Source: Anaerolineaceae bacterium UBA2274 (GTDB lineage Bacteria > Chloroflexota > Anaerolineae > Anaerolineales > Anaerolineaceae). From it: 21,327 bases of DNA. Location: the NCBI GenBank assembly GCA_002347705.1, contig DDWY01000041.1:1-21327 (forward strand), read 5' to 3'. The notes beneath the pieces are model-generated. The model saw only the letters and a program-made list of their open reading frames with translations. It was not told where the DNA came from and did no database searches. Both the position numbers and the translations under genes were made by a program. Below are positions 6,870 to 14,911 of this stretch, in pieces; within the stretch, counting starts at the first letter, position 1, and each line of letters opens with the position of its first letter.

Positions 6870-8270
6870 TTAAAGGTCGAACTCCTGCCCTTTTTCAGCG
6901 ATCACCGGCACCGGTAGCTCTGGGTGCTCAGCCATCTTGTCAATCAAAGCCTGGGCTTTATCCGGTTCACCGTGAATAAGGATTATCCGCTTTACGGTGT
7001 CTTTGGTTGATAGAGCGTATTCCACCAACCCGGTCTGCCCGGCGTGCGCGCTCAGCCCGCCAATGGTCACAACCTCAGCCTTGCGATAATACTCTTCGCC
7101 AAAAATCCTCACCTTGCGTTCCCGGTCCGCCAGGTGCCGTCCAAGCGTGTAGGGAGCCTGCCAGGAGATGATCAGGATGGTGTTGCGTCCGTCCTCGATA
7201 TTGTTCTTCAGGTGATGCAAAATACGCCCACCTTCTGCCATCCCGGAGGCTGAGATGATAATCATCGGCTCATTCCATTCGTTGAGAGCCTTGGATTCAT
7301 CGACCGACATGGTATAAATCACATTATGAAAATCCAGCCCCTGCATGCGGTGTTCGGCAATATACTGCCAGGTTTCATCGTCAAAACATTCGGTGTGTTT
7401 GCGGTACAACATGGATGCGTTGACCGCCAGAGGGCTGTCCACCACCACCGGAATGTCAGGAATTAAACCATCATCAATAGCCTGGCTGAGGAAGTAAGTC
7501 AGATTTTGCGTACGCCCGATAGCAAAAGCCGGCACGATCACCTTTCCACCGCGCCTAACCGTGCGCTTTATGGCATCAACAAACTCATCATAAGCATCGT
7601 CCATCGAGTCGTGCGGTTTGTCGCCATAGGTGCATTCCATCACCAATGTTTCCGCCCCTATGGGCAGCACGGGATCACGCAAAATGGGGGTATCCTGCCT
7701 GCCAATATCACCCGAAAACCACAACCGCTTCGGTTCTCCCTTGTCATCAAGATAATCCAAAATGACAGCAGCAGAACCAAGGATGTGCCCCGCATCCACC
7801 AACTGGGCAGTCACACCCGGAATGGGTTCAAATTTCTCTTGATACCAGACACTTTGAAAGTATGGCATTGCTTCGATCGCGTCTTTTTGAGTATAGATCG
7901 GTTCCAGCGCGCGTTCGCCGTTTTTGCGGCGTTTTTTATTGACATACTTGATGTCGCTTTCATGGATGTGACCGGAATCCCTCAGCATAATATCCGCCAG
8001 GTCCTCACTGGCATCGGTAGTGAAAATTTTGCCCCTGTACCCCTGCTTGACCAGGTTGGGGATATTGCCGCTGTGGTCGATGTGGGCATGCGAGAGGATC
8101 AACGCATCGATTTCGCTGGGGTCAAAGGGAAAGTGAAGATTGGCAAAGTAAGATTCTTCGCGCTTGCCCTGAAAGGTTCCGCAATCGATCAGAAGTTTGT
8201 GCCCCTCGTGTTCGATCAGATGCATTGAACCGGTTACGGTTTGAGCTGCGCCGAGAACTGTAAATTTCAT
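6870..8270 (-). CDS. beta-CASP metallo-beta-lactamase family ribonuclease
   Basis: This 466-residue protein is a metallo-beta-lactamase fold hydrolase with an inserted beta-CASP domain, the CPSF/YSH1-like group of RNA endo- and exonucleases. Metal ligands are in SHAHIDHSG (H61, H63, D65, H66), DAGHILGSA and FSGDIGR. The beta-CASP part shows the ASGMAEGG block, and the C-terminal half has GLSAHAGQ with the last histidine ligand. The C-terminal segment near IILIHGEPDKAQAL is also typical. No KH or extra RNA-binding domain is present. ATG 8270 overlaps the stop of the upstream RNase D gene by four bases (ATGA), which implies translational coupling. With RNase D and a tRNA on the same strand, a role in RNA maturation or decay is likely (inference); the target RNA is unknown. 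Confidence 0.92.
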   Translation of the reverse strand: MKFTVLGAAQTVTGSMHLIEHEGHKLLIDCGTFQGKREESYFANLHFPFDPSEIDALILSHAHIDHSGNIPNLVKQGYRGKIFTTDASEDLADIMLRDSGHIHESDIKYVNKKRRKNGERALEPIYTQKDAIEAMPYFQSVWYQEKFEPIPGVTAQLVDAGHILGSAAVILDYLDDKGEPKRLWFSGDIGRQDTPILRDPVLPIGAETLVMECTYGDKPHDSMDDAYDEFVDAIKRTVRRGGKVIVPAFAIGRTQNLTYFLSQAIDDGLIPDIPVVVDSPLAVNASMLYRKHTECFDDETWQYIAEHRMQGLDFHNVIYTMSVDESKALNEWNEPMIIISASGMAEGGRILHHLKNNIEDGRNTILIISWQAPYTLGRHLADRERKVRIFGEEYYRKAEVVTIGGLSAHAGQTGLVEYALSTKDTVKRIILIHGEPDKAQALIDKMAEHPELPVPVIAEKGQEFDL

Positions 8271-9406
8271 TCCTTTGTCCTTTCCAGTACCTGAAAAATA
8301 GCATCCCCATAACGTTCGTATCGATAGGGGAAATTGCTCATCGCCTGTTCGAGCTCAGCCTTATTTGAAAATTCCTGATGTGCCAGGCGGTCCATCAATT
8401 CACGGGAAATGATCGCATTCGAAGGCAGACCCTCTTTCAAACCTGCCTGTTTCCGCCAGTTCGAGAGGGCGTCGCGCCGCTTCATTTCGGCATCGCTCAG
8501 GCGATGATTTCGGCGGGGGCTGACTTTTTGGGGGTTTTCGCGCCAATCCTGGATGGCCTGCATCAGCAAGCTGCCATAGCGCCTGACGTGGCGTTCTGGG
8601 AGTGAAGGTAGAAGACCAAGCTCCTGGATATAGTGAGGTTGCGTCTGGGCAATTTCGATCAGAGCCCGGTCTGAAAACACCTTAAAGGGCGGAACGTCGC
8701 GTTTGCTTGCAATCGTTTCCCGCAGGTGATTCAGCTCGCCGAGCAGCGAGAGCGTTTCAGGAGAGAGATCCTGCACGCCTTTGACGCGCCAGATATCCTC
8801 ACGGTGCGGCTCACTCGGCTTGACCAGGCGCGCCATGCCTTCACCCTCTTCCAACACGAGCTGCAGACGCCCACCTTCCTCAAGCTGAGGCAGCAAGACG
8901 CTGCGCAGTGGGATGAGAAAGTGTGAATCATACTGCGCGTATCTGAGCATTTCAGGCTTCAGCGGTCTTTCCCCCCAGTTTGCCCGCTGGTACTTCTTAT
9001 CAAGAACAAGACCGAAATACTTTTCAATCAACGCCGCGAATCCCAGGTTGGGCTCCGCCAGAGCAGTTGCCGCAATCATGGTGTCAAAGATATTATGGAA
9101 GGTGAAGTCGAAATCCCGCTTAAGGCAGGCAACATCATAATCCCCGGCATGAAAGATTTTCTGGATGTCCGAGCGGGCAAAAAGCGCGCCCAATTCACTC
9201 AGATCCTTGAAAACGAACGGATCCAGCAGGAAGTCGCGCCTCGAACTGGAAAGCTGAATCAGGCAAACCCGCTCATGATAGGCATGCAGGCTGTTGGATT
9301 CGGTGTCAATCGCGATGGTATCCTGGGTGGCTAAATGCGCCAGCATTTGCTGGTATGTTTCGGGAGAGTTAACGATGCCGGCTTCGGGCATCCTGTATGG
9401 CTGCAT
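8267..9406 (-). CDS. rnd: ribonuclease D
   Basis: This 379-residue DEDDy exonuclease should trim tRNA precursors and other stable RNA from the 3' end. The exonuclease core shows D34 and E36 in AIDTES, the second motif FHAGDYD with D91, and Y156xxxD160 in YAQYDSHFL. The later region (about residues 210-290 and 300-370) has two helical HRDC-like segments, matching the usual RNase D layout and length. A TATAAT at 9420-9415 on the minus strand ends 8 nt before ATG 9406, so the transcript may start within a few bases of the start codon; a GAGG lies inside this gap. It overlaps the beta-CASP ribonuclease gene by ATGA and shares its probable terminator beyond tRNA-Ser. Confidence 0.93.
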   Translation of the reverse strand: MQPYRMPEAGIVNSPETYQQMLAHLATQDTIAIDTESNSLHAYHERVCLIQLSSSRRDFLLDPFVFKDLSELGALFARSDIQKIFHAGDYDVACLKRDFDFTFHNIFDTMIAATALAEPNLGFAALIEKYFGLVLDKKYQRANWGERPLKPEMLRYAQYDSHFLIPLRSVLLPQLEEGGRLQLVLEEGEGMARLVKPSEPHREDIWRVKGVQDLSPETLSLLGELNHLRETIASKRDVPPFKVFSDRALIEIAQTQPHYIQELGLLPSLPERHVRRYGSLLMQAIQDWRENPQKVSPRRNHRLSDAEMKRRDALSNWRKQAGLKEGLPSNAIISRELMDRLAHQEFSNKAELEQAMSNFPYRYERYGDAIFQVLERTKE

Positions 9407-9443
9407 AGGACCTCATTATACTCTGTAGTGCAAATTGCTTGCC

Positions 9444-9485
9444 AGATGACTTACACAAGATGACTTACACAAGATGACTTACACA
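9444..9485. repeat. three perfect tandem copies of a 14-bp unit
   Basis: The unit AGATGACTTACACA occurs at 9444-9457, 9458-9471 and 9472-9485 without a mismatch. It lies in the spacer between the divergent rnd and histidine phosphatase genes. A slippage-generated repeat or an array of protein-binding sites would both fit. Confidence 0.9.
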
Positions 9486-9506
9486 ATGGAATCAAATCTG
9501 TCGTAG

Positions 9507-9597
9507 GCCGGGTTCCGTGCTTGAACCCGGCAGCTTGGTGGGAGTAAACCCCCACCGTACGGATGAAATAATATCCGGCAATTCGGCGGGAGTAAAC
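9507..9597. repeat. hairpin and direct-repeat cluster in the rnd/phosphatase spacer
   Basis: GCCGGGTTC 9507-9515 and GAACCCGGC 9523-9531 form a perfect 9-bp stem. GGTGGG 9537-9542 pairs with CCCACC 9551-9556. Two 22-nt direct repeats at 9528-9549 and 9576-9597 share the CGGCA start and the GGGAGTAAAC end and differ at a few inner positions. No T-run follows, so these are not terminators; they resemble a degraded small interspersed element. Confidence 0.7.
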
Positions 9598-9624
9598 TGA
9601 ATTTCGCCTGGAGAGTCGAATTCT

Positions 9625-9633
9625 TGTTAGAAT
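9625..9633 (+). promoter_or_regulatory. extended -10 promoter candidate for phosphatase/dtd
   Basis: TGTTAGAAT at 9625-9633 fits an extended -10 element (TGnTAnnnT). No good -35 is present. Initiation near 9640 would leave a leader of about 17 nt containing the AGGAGG ribosome binding site. Confidence 0.4.
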
Positions 9634-9656
9634 ATTAACCTGAACAGGAGGTAGTT

Positions 9657-10235
9657 ATGCATCTGGTTATGGTACGGCATGGAGAACAGGATTATAAGGT
9701 TACGGAAGGGCGCGGTTTTCCGGGTCCGGCACGCGAGTTGGCTCCGCTGACGGAGCGGGGTGTTGCCCAGGCAGAGGAAGTAGCAAAAGACCCACGTCTG
9801 CAGGGCTGCCAACTGATTGTCAGTTCCCCCTATACCCGCGCGCTGCAAACAGCGGCTGTCATCTCCCGCCAGCTTGATCTACCCATCGAGGTCGCGTTTG
9901 ACATTCACGAGTGGTTAATTGACACGCAATACAAAAACCGCGATTTCACCGACACCCTGGCCGCTATGGAAGAAGCCAGCCGCCTGAAGGGTGTGCGCAC
10001 GCCTGAAGCAAAACTTAACTGGGAGGGTTATGACCAGATTGCCCGGCGTGCGGCTTCAGCTTTGCTGCCTTACCTGGCGTACGAAAAGATCATCGTCGTT
10101 TCTCACGCTTATGTAATGAAACAATTCTACAATCCCGGTCACATTCCCCACTGCGGGATCGTGGAAGTGGATTTTGACGAAAACTTTACCTGGCCAGGTT
10201 ACATTGAGCGCGGAACATCCAAGGAGCCGCGATGA
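9657..10235 (+). CDS. histidine phosphatase family protein
   Basis: This 192-residue protein belongs to the phosphoglycerate mutase-like histidine phosphatase superfamily. The RHG motif is at 7-9 with H8 as the phosphorylated residue. R61 in SSPYTRALQT, E85 in DIHEW and H150 in VVSHAY complete the catalytic set. AGGAGG lies 7 nt before the ATG. Substrates in this superfamily range from sugar phosphates to alpha-ribazole phosphate and proteins, and none can be assigned here. Its stop overlaps the start of dtd by ATGA, so the two are translated from one message. The shared operon hints at a housekeeping role but does not define it. Confidence 0.88.
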   Translation: MHLVMVRHGEQDYKVTEGRGFPGPARELAPLTERGVAQAEEVAKDPRLQGCQLIVSSPYTRALQTAAVISRQLDLPIEVAFDIHEWLIDTQYKNRDFTDTLAAMEEASRLKGVRTPEAKLNWEGYDQIARRAASALLPYLAYEKIIVVSHAYVMKQFYNPGHIPHCGIVEVDFDENFTWPGYIERGTSKEPR

Positions 10236-10678
10236 GAGCCGTCCTGCAAAGAGTCACAAGTGGCAGTGTCGCGGTTGACAACGAGGTGGTGGCTCAGATT
10301 GGCCTCGGCTATGTCATCCTGCTTGGGATCGGACCTGAGGACACGCCGGCAATCGCCCGGGACCTGGCTGAAAAGACCGCCTACTTACGTGTGTTTGAAG
10401 ACGAAGCCGGCAAGATGAACCGCTCATTGCTGGATGTTAATGGGGAATCGATCGTTGTTTCGCAGTTCACGCTCTATGCCGACACCAGCCGTGGCAGGCG
10501 GCCATCCTTCATTAATGCCGCCAAACCAGATTTGGCTGAACCCCTGGTGGAGGTCTTCACTGCCCGACTGCGCGAATTTGGCATTGCCGCTCAACAAGGC
10601 ATTTTTGGCGCGCACATGGTAGTGGACATCCGCAATGACGGACCTGTCACCATCCTCCTGGAGTTGCCGCAGAATTGA
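10232..10678 (+). CDS. dtd: D-aminoacyl-tRNA deacylase
   Basis: This 148-residue protein hydrolyses D-aminoacyl-tRNA (and Gly-tRNA-Ala) so that wrong amino acids are not delivered to the ribosome. The N-terminus MRAVLQRVTSGSV is typical. The two signature blocks are present: SQFTLYADTSRGRRPSF (about 78-94), and near the C-terminus GAHMVVDIRNDGPVT, which supplies the cross-subunit Gly-cisPro-type loop region of the homodimer. Length matches the family. The start overlaps the phosphatase stop by ATGA, with AAGGAG at 10221-10226 as ribosome binding site. The stop lies 4 bp from the convergent bactofilin stop and no hairpin terminator is visible between them. Confidence 0.96.
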   Translation: MRAVLQRVTSGSVAVDNEVVAQIGLGYVILLGIGPEDTPAIARDLAEKTAYLRVFEDEAGKMNRSLLDVNGESIVVSQFTLYADTSRGRRPSFINAAKPDLAEPLVEVFTARLREFGIAAQQGIFGAHMVVDIRNDGPVTILLELPQN

Positions 10679-10682
10679 AAGA

Positions 10683-11273
10683 TTAATTGTCCCAGGGGGA
10701 TTTAAGTTTAGGCTTTTCTTGCGCTTCTGATTTGCTTTCCTGCTTTTCGGCTGCGAGGGGTTCAGGATCTGAGGCTGTTTGAGGAGCTTGGGACTGAGCT
10801 GGTTCAGCAAGGAACTCTTCCTGCATTTCAGCTTGGACCACTGGCATCTCAAACTCTTCAAAAGACCGTTCCTCTTCGAGTTGGATTTCAATTTGTTCTT
10901 CCATGCGCATCTGACCGCGCAGGAAGGCGCCGTCCTCACTGCTGAAATTAACCGCCACCACATCGCCCCATACCCGTCCAGTTGAACGGATTTCGAGCTT
11001 CTGGCAGGTGATGTTACCCTGCACGGTTCCCGCCACCACGACTGTTTCAGCTTTCAACTCGGGGCAAATGACCTTCCCGGTTTCGCCGATCACCACCAGA
11101 CCTTTGATGACAATCTCACCCTGCAAGGTGCCTTCAATGCGCACACCACCTGTGCCGTGCAGATCGCCAATCCAGTGAATGCCCGGGCCCAAAACCGAGC
11201 TAACCCGGGCTTGGAGCCTCTCGGGAGTAAAAATTGCCGTGTCTTTCTTATGCGAAAATATATTCATCGACAC
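10683..11273 (-). CDS. bactofilin-family polymer-forming protein
   Basis: This 196-residue protein has a central bactofilin domain (about residues 30-125). It is made of short beta-helix repeats built around glycine turns, such as GVRIEGTLQGEI, GLVVIGETGKV and GTVQGNI. Bactofilins self-assemble into cytoskeletal filaments that scaffold envelope or cell-shape enzymes (established). The N-terminus is short and polar, and the C-terminal 70 residues are acidic, Glu/Gln/Pro-rich and probably disordered, ending in LKSPWDN. The longest reading starts at GTG 11271-11273; ATG 11265-11267, two codons later, is equally possible, and neither has a strong ribosome binding site. It is the last gene of the probable ABC-F/epimerase/glycosylase unit, 51 bp after the glycosylase stop. 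Confidence 0.9.
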   Translation of the reverse strand: MSMNIFSHKKDTAIFTPERLQARVSSVLGPGIHWIGDLHGTGGVRIEGTLQGEIVIKGLVVIGETGKVICPELKAETVVVAGTVQGNITCQKLEIRSTGRVWGDVVAVNFSSEDGAFLRGQMRMEEQIEIQLEEERSFEEFEMPVVQAEMQEEFLAEPAQSQAPQTASDPEPLAAEKQESKSEAQEKPKLKSPWDN

Positions 11274-11324
11274 AATCTTACACTATCTTTCCTGCAGGAA
11301 ATAAGCGTATCCAGCATGCCGCCT

Positions 11325-11942
11325 TCACGCCCTTGTTTCCCACACCCAGCGCCAAGGCAGCGACAGCCATGGTTCGGGCGCGTAAGCAATGCCAATCCGC
11401 GGGGAAGTACGCACTTCCCCTTCAGGCACGCTGACTCCTTTTTCCACCCACAAACTGCTCTCCTCAGAGCACACATCCACCCCATTTTGCTCCCTGCCAA
11501 TTGCCAATGCCTGGGTCAACTTGGCCGGACCGTTTAGCCAGCCGGATTTCTCTGCCAGGTTTGGGCGCAGCACGCGCATCAACTCCAGCCCTTCCACTGG
11601 CCTGATCGCCCGGATCAAGACCGCCGCTGGCACGCCTTCAGTTTCGCAAACCAAATTGAGCATCCAGTGCATTCCGTAGGTGAAATAGACATACGCCCTC
11701 CCAGGCGCGCCAAACATGATCGCGTTGCGAGCCGTCCTGCCCGCCCTGGCGTGGCAAGCCTGGTCATCCACCCCCTGGTAGGCTTCCACCTCCACGATCA
11801 TGCCCGTCAGACGCTGCCCCTCCCAATGGCGGACGAGTAAACATCCCAGCAAATCAGGGGCTACCTGCGGTGCTGGGCGCAAGAAGAAGTCATGCGATAG
11901 TTTTGGGTTCAATTTCTTTCTTAAATTGGGGGTCGCGTTCAA
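11325..11942 (-). CDS. mpg: DNA-3-methyladenine glycosylase (AAG/MPG family)
   Basis: This protein of about 205 residues excises 3-methyladenine, hypoxanthine and other alkylated purines in base excision repair. Diagnostic blocks are LLGCLLV, the catalytic VEVEAYQGVDDQACHA with the active-site Glu, and RNAIMFGAPGRAYVYFTYGMHWMLN, which carries the base-flipping and DNA-binding region. The start is uncertain. The frame opens at TTG 11942, overlapping the epimerase by 53 nt; a second TTG at 11912 reduces the overlap to 23 nt. The only nearby ATG (11895) is out of frame. The protein itself is complete. It is translated in an operon between the epimerase and the bactofilin. Confidence 0.93.
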   Translation of the reverse strand: MNATPNLRKKLNPKLSHDFFLRPAPQVAPDLLGCLLVRHWEGQRLTGMIVEVEAYQGVDDQACHARAGRTARNAIMFGAPGRAYVYFTYGMHWMLNLVCETEGVPAAVLIRAIRPVEGLELMRVLRPNLAEKSGWLNGPAKLTQALAIGREQNGVDVCSEESSLWVEKGVSVPEGEVRTSPRIGIAYAPEPWLSLPWRWVWETRA

Positions 11943-12840
11943 TGGTCAGCCGCAGTCCGGTCTCAAGCGGCACCAGAGGAATGTAATTAAGCTTTTCCTG
12001 AGCCTTTGCGATGCCGGCACACATGCGGTCCGAGCCGCCGCTCTTGAGGGGATTATAGACCTCTTCAGGCTTCTTACCGGTCACCTGCCGCACCAGGCGC
12101 ACCAATTCCAAAACGCTCGTCTCCACCCCGCTGCCAACGTTGATCACCTGCTGATCCACGCCCACCGCGGTCGAGGAAGTCACCAGGGCATTGACTACAT
12201 CATCCACATAGACATAATCGCGCGTTTGAGTGCCATCGCCGTGGATGATGATCGTTCCATTTGTGAGCGCATGTTTGAGGAAGTTGGAAATAATCGGCGG
12301 ATGGGAATGGGGGGTTCGCTGCCCCGGTCCGTAGGCGTTGAAAACCCGCAAGCAAACCGCCTCCACTCCCGCCTGAGCGCCAATGGTGCGCACGTAATGC
12401 TCCGCGGAAAGTTTTGAGACGGCATAAGGCGACTCGGGGTGAACCTCAAAGCTTTCGAGATAGGGTGTCTGAGCCTGGTGACCGTAAACGGCTCCCGAGG
12501 ATGTCAGCACTACGCGCTTTACCTTCGTGTCGCGAATGGCTTCCATCAGCGTCACCGTTCCGCTAACGTTCACGAGATTATAGCTGCTCGGAAAGAGAGA
12601 GGATTCGGGCACACTGACTTTTGCCGCCAGGTGGAAAACACAATCCACATCCTGCAGCAGCTTCCAGAGCAGGGTCTTCTCGTTGATATCACCCCGAACA
12701 AATTCAACTTCGGGTAATAGATAAGCAGGATTTCCCGCCGAGCAGTCATCCAGCACCCGCACGTGATGTCCTTGTTTTGCCAGGCGGTTGCTTAGGGCAG
12801 TGCCCAAAAACCCCGCCCCTCCAGTTACTAAATAGTTCAT
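11890..12840 (-). CDS. NAD-dependent nucleotide-sugar epimerase/dehydratase
   Basis: This 316-residue short-chain dehydrogenase/reductase of the extended type is close to UDP-glucose 4-epimerases. The NAD-binding GGAGFLG is at 7-13 after an N-terminal strand. Catalytic residues are S114/S115 in LTSSGAVYG and Y139xxxK143 in SPYAVSK. The block VFNAYGPGQ is typical of the sugar-nucleotide binding half. Its length fits the family. The product probably feeds surface polysaccharide synthesis; the exact sugar is not readable. ATG 12840 lies 41 bp after the ABC-F stop with only a weak ribosome binding site. Its 3' end overlaps the glycosylase frame, so the genes are probably cotranscribed. Confidence 0.9.
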   Translation of the reverse strand: MNYLVTGGAGFLGTALSNRLAKQGHHVRVLDDCSAGNPAYLLPEVEFVRGDINEKTLLWKLLQDVDCVFHLAAKVSVPESSLFPSSYNLVNVSGTVTLMEAIRDTKVKRVVLTSSGAVYGHQAQTPYLESFEVHPESPYAVSKLSAEHYVRTIGAQAGVEAVCLRVFNAYGPGQRTPHSHPPIISNFLKHALTNGTIIIHGDGTQTRDYVYVDDVVNALVTSSTAVGVDQQVINVGSGVETSVLELVRLVRQVTGKKPEEVYNPLKSGGSDRMCAGIAKAQEKLNYIPLVPLETGLRLTIERDPQFKKEIEPKTIA

Positions 12841-12881
12841 TGCTAACTACCTGTCTGTAAAATTGGCTGAATTATAGCATG

Positions 12882-14819
12882 TCAGCTTACTATTTGATCG
12901 TCCTGGTGCAGTTGTTCTGCCAGGCTTTCCCAATCGGCAAGCAGCTTTTCCAATGTGAGTGTAACAGTTTGATAATTCTCTGTGACTCTTTCCAACTTAC
13001 GCAAATCAGCCGAAGGTTTGGAGAGTTGGGCTTCACAACTGGCTTTTTCGACCTCGGCGGTGTGGATCTTTTGCTCCAACGCCACCAACTTCTTTTCAAT
13101 CTGCTGGCGTTGGTTGCGGCTCAAACCAACTTTGGCAGGTGCTGCTGCGGGATTGTTTGTTGATTCTGATGCAAGCGGAAGTTCTTCAAAGTCCTTTGCC
13201 TGCAATCGCCCTTCCTTGAATTGTCTGAATTCAGAATAAGCACCCTTAAACACCTGTAAACTGGCGTTTTGCATATCCAGCTCCCAAATTTGCGTTGCCA
13301 GGGCGTCAATCAGGTAGCGGTCATGCGAGACCAGCACAATCGTGCCAGGATACTGCGCGAGCACATCCTGCAGCACCTCTTGGGTGGCAAGATCAAGATG
13401 GTTGGTGGGTTCGTCGAGCATCAAGAGATTCGCGTCCGAGATAGCCAGTTTTGCCAGCGCCAAACGACCGCGTTCTCCTCCAGAAAGGGTTGCCACCTGG
13501 GCAAAAACCTCATCTCCCTGGAAGCCATAGCGCGCCAGGTAGTTGCGAGCTTCCGCTGGCAGCATGTTTGGGGCAGCAATTCCGATTTCATCCATCAGGG
13601 TGTTTTCAGGTGCCAAACCCTCATGCGCCTGGGCAAAGTATCCCACCTTGAGGTTTGCTCCCATTTCCACCCGACCGTCGTAGGGTGGGATCTGGTTTAA
13701 AACAGTCTTCAAGAGGGTCGTCTTGCCAGCACCATTGGGACCAATCACCGCGACGCATTCACGCCTTTCCAGCACCAGATCCGGGCAGTTGAAAAGTGGT
13801 CGACCTTCATCCTCATAGCCCACCTGCAAATCGTAGGTGCGCAAGACCAGGTTGCCGGAGCGGTCTGCCAACTTGAAGCGCAGATGCATCGGGCGGATAT
13901 TGGCAGTCGGCGCGGTCAGGCGCGAGTCTGCCAGCAAGCGCTCGAGGCGGCGCTGCCTGCCGCGTGCCTGGTTGTTGTTCTGTGTACCCAGAAAGCGCCG
14001 GATATAGTCCTGCTGCTTCTCGATGTACTCATTTTGTGCCTCAAATTCCGCCAGGCGCCGCGTGTAGCGTTCCTCGCGCTGGCGTAAATAGGCGCTGTAA
14101 TTCCCACGATAGACTTCCAGAGCCGGTGTCATCTCCCAGATGTAATGAGCGGTCTGGTCTAAAAAGTAGCGGTCATGCGAGACGATCACCACCGCCCCGC
14201 TCCAATCCCGCAAGTAGGCTTCCAGCCATTCCACCGCGTTGATGTCCAGGTGGTTGCTGGGCTCATCCAGCAGGAGCAGATCCGGGTCGTCCAACAGGAT
14301 GCGCGCCAGGCGGGCTCTGGTTCGCTGCCCGCCAGAAAGTTGTGCCAGTGGACGCTCATAATCGCCCTCCGGAAAACCCAATCCAGCCAGGGTCTGACGA
14401 ATGCGCGCATGATAAGTGTAGCCCCCTCTGTTTTCAAAGAGGGTCAAAACTCTGCCATAACGTTCCAGCACGGAGGGATCGCAAGCGGGGTCCTGCATCA
14501 ACTTTTCCATCTCCCGCAGCTCTTCCCCTTTTGCTATCAGATCCTCAAAAGCTAAAAGGCAGGAATCCCAAAGCGTTCCCTCCAGCTGACTGACCGCTTC
14601 CTGGGGCAAGTAGCCCAGCTTCAAGCCTTTCGCGCGGTGCACGGCGCCTTCTGTGGGCGTATCTTCGCCGGCGAGAATGCGCAAAAGGGTCGTTTTGCCA
14701 ACACCATTTGGTCCGACAATCGCGATGCGGGCATTACGGGGAATAGAAAGACTGATCCCATCAAAGATATCCACGGGACCAAAAGACTTGGCAAGGTTTT
14801 GGGCAGTCAGGAGCGACAT
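12882..14819 (-). CDS. ABC-F family ATPase (translation/ribosome-associated type)
   Basis: This soluble protein of 645 residues has two ABC ATPase domains and no membrane segment. Walker A motifs are GPNGVGKTT and GPNGAGKTT, signatures LSGGQRTRARLA and LSGGERGRLALA, and Walker B motifs DLLLLDEPSNHLD and NLLMLDEPTNHLD. The two halves are joined by a charged linker of about 80 residues, the P-site tRNA interaction motif region of ABC-F proteins. A Glu/Lys-rich coiled coil fills the last 70 residues, as in Uup-like members. ABC-F proteins act on the ribosome, resolving stalls or giving antibiotic resistance; which applies here is open. I start at ATG 14819 (MSLLTAQNLAKSFG) because an extended -10 box lies just upstream at 14829-14834, and the 23 residues of the longer reading do not resemble the family. 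Confidence 0.93.
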   Translation of the reverse strand: MSLLTAQNLAKSFGPVDIFDGISLSIPRNARIAIVGPNGVGKTTLLRILAGEDTPTEGAVHRAKGLKLGYLPQEAVSQLEGTLWDSCLLAFEDLIAKGEELREMEKLMQDPACDPSVLERYGRVLTLFENRGGYTYHARIRQTLAGLGFPEGDYERPLAQLSGGQRTRARLARILLDDPDLLLLDEPSNHLDINAVEWLEAYLRDWSGAVVIVSHDRYFLDQTAHYIWEMTPALEVYRGNYSAYLRQREERYTRRLAEFEAQNEYIEKQQDYIRRFLGTQNNNQARGRQRRLERLLADSRLTAPTANIRPMHLRFKLADRSGNLVLRTYDLQVGYEDEGRPLFNCPDLVLERRECVAVIGPNGAGKTTLLKTVLNQIPPYDGRVEMGANLKVGYFAQAHEGLAPENTLMDEIGIAAPNMLPAEARNYLARYGFQGDEVFAQVATLSGGERGRLALAKLAISDANLLMLDEPTNHLDLATQEVLQDVLAQYPGTIVLVSHDRYLIDALATQIWELDMQNASLQVFKGAYSEFRQFKEGRLQAKDFEELPLASESTNNPAAAPAKVGLSRNQRQQIEKKLVALEQKIHTAEVEKASCEAQLSKPSADLRKLERVTENYQTVTLTLEKLLADWESLAEQLHQDDQIVS

Positions 14820-14828
14820 AGCACCCAA

Positions 14829-14858
14829 AGTATACCAGTGAGGCACAGAACTAGTTAA
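14829..14858 (-). promoter_or_regulatory. promoter candidate for the ABC-F unit
   Basis: On the minus strand TTAACT and TATACT are separated by 18 nt, and TGG precedes TATACT as in extended -10 promoters. The -10 box ends 9 nt before ATG 14819, so the message would carry almost no leader. This is the main reason to reject the longer frame from 14888. Confidence 0.5.
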
Positions 14859-14873
14859 TAATTTAGATTTTGG

Positions 14874-14911
14874 TGGTACAATCTGCAAATGCTCATTTAT
14901 TGAGCGTTTTT
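14874..14911 (+). promoter_or_regulatory. extended -10 promoter and short leader hairpin of the uptake operon
   Basis: TGGTACAAT at 14874-14882 is an extended -10 element. GCTCA 14891-14895 and TGAGC 14901-14905 form a 5-bp stem with a TTTAT loop, followed by GTTTTT. It lies between the promoter and the ribosome binding site AAGGAG of the first gene. It could be an operator palindrome or a weak attenuator; the stem is too short to decide. Confidence 0.4.

Noticed and set aside
9507..9556. Intrinsic terminators in the rnd/phosphatase spacer
   Set aside because: The hairpins have no T-run on either side, and both flanking genes diverge from this spacer, so no transcript needs to end here.
14820..14888. 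A longer start for the ABC-F gene, adding 23 residues
   Set aside because: The added residues do not resemble ABC-F N-termini, and an extended -10 promoter box lies inside this stretch; the ATG at 14819 begins the canonical sequence.
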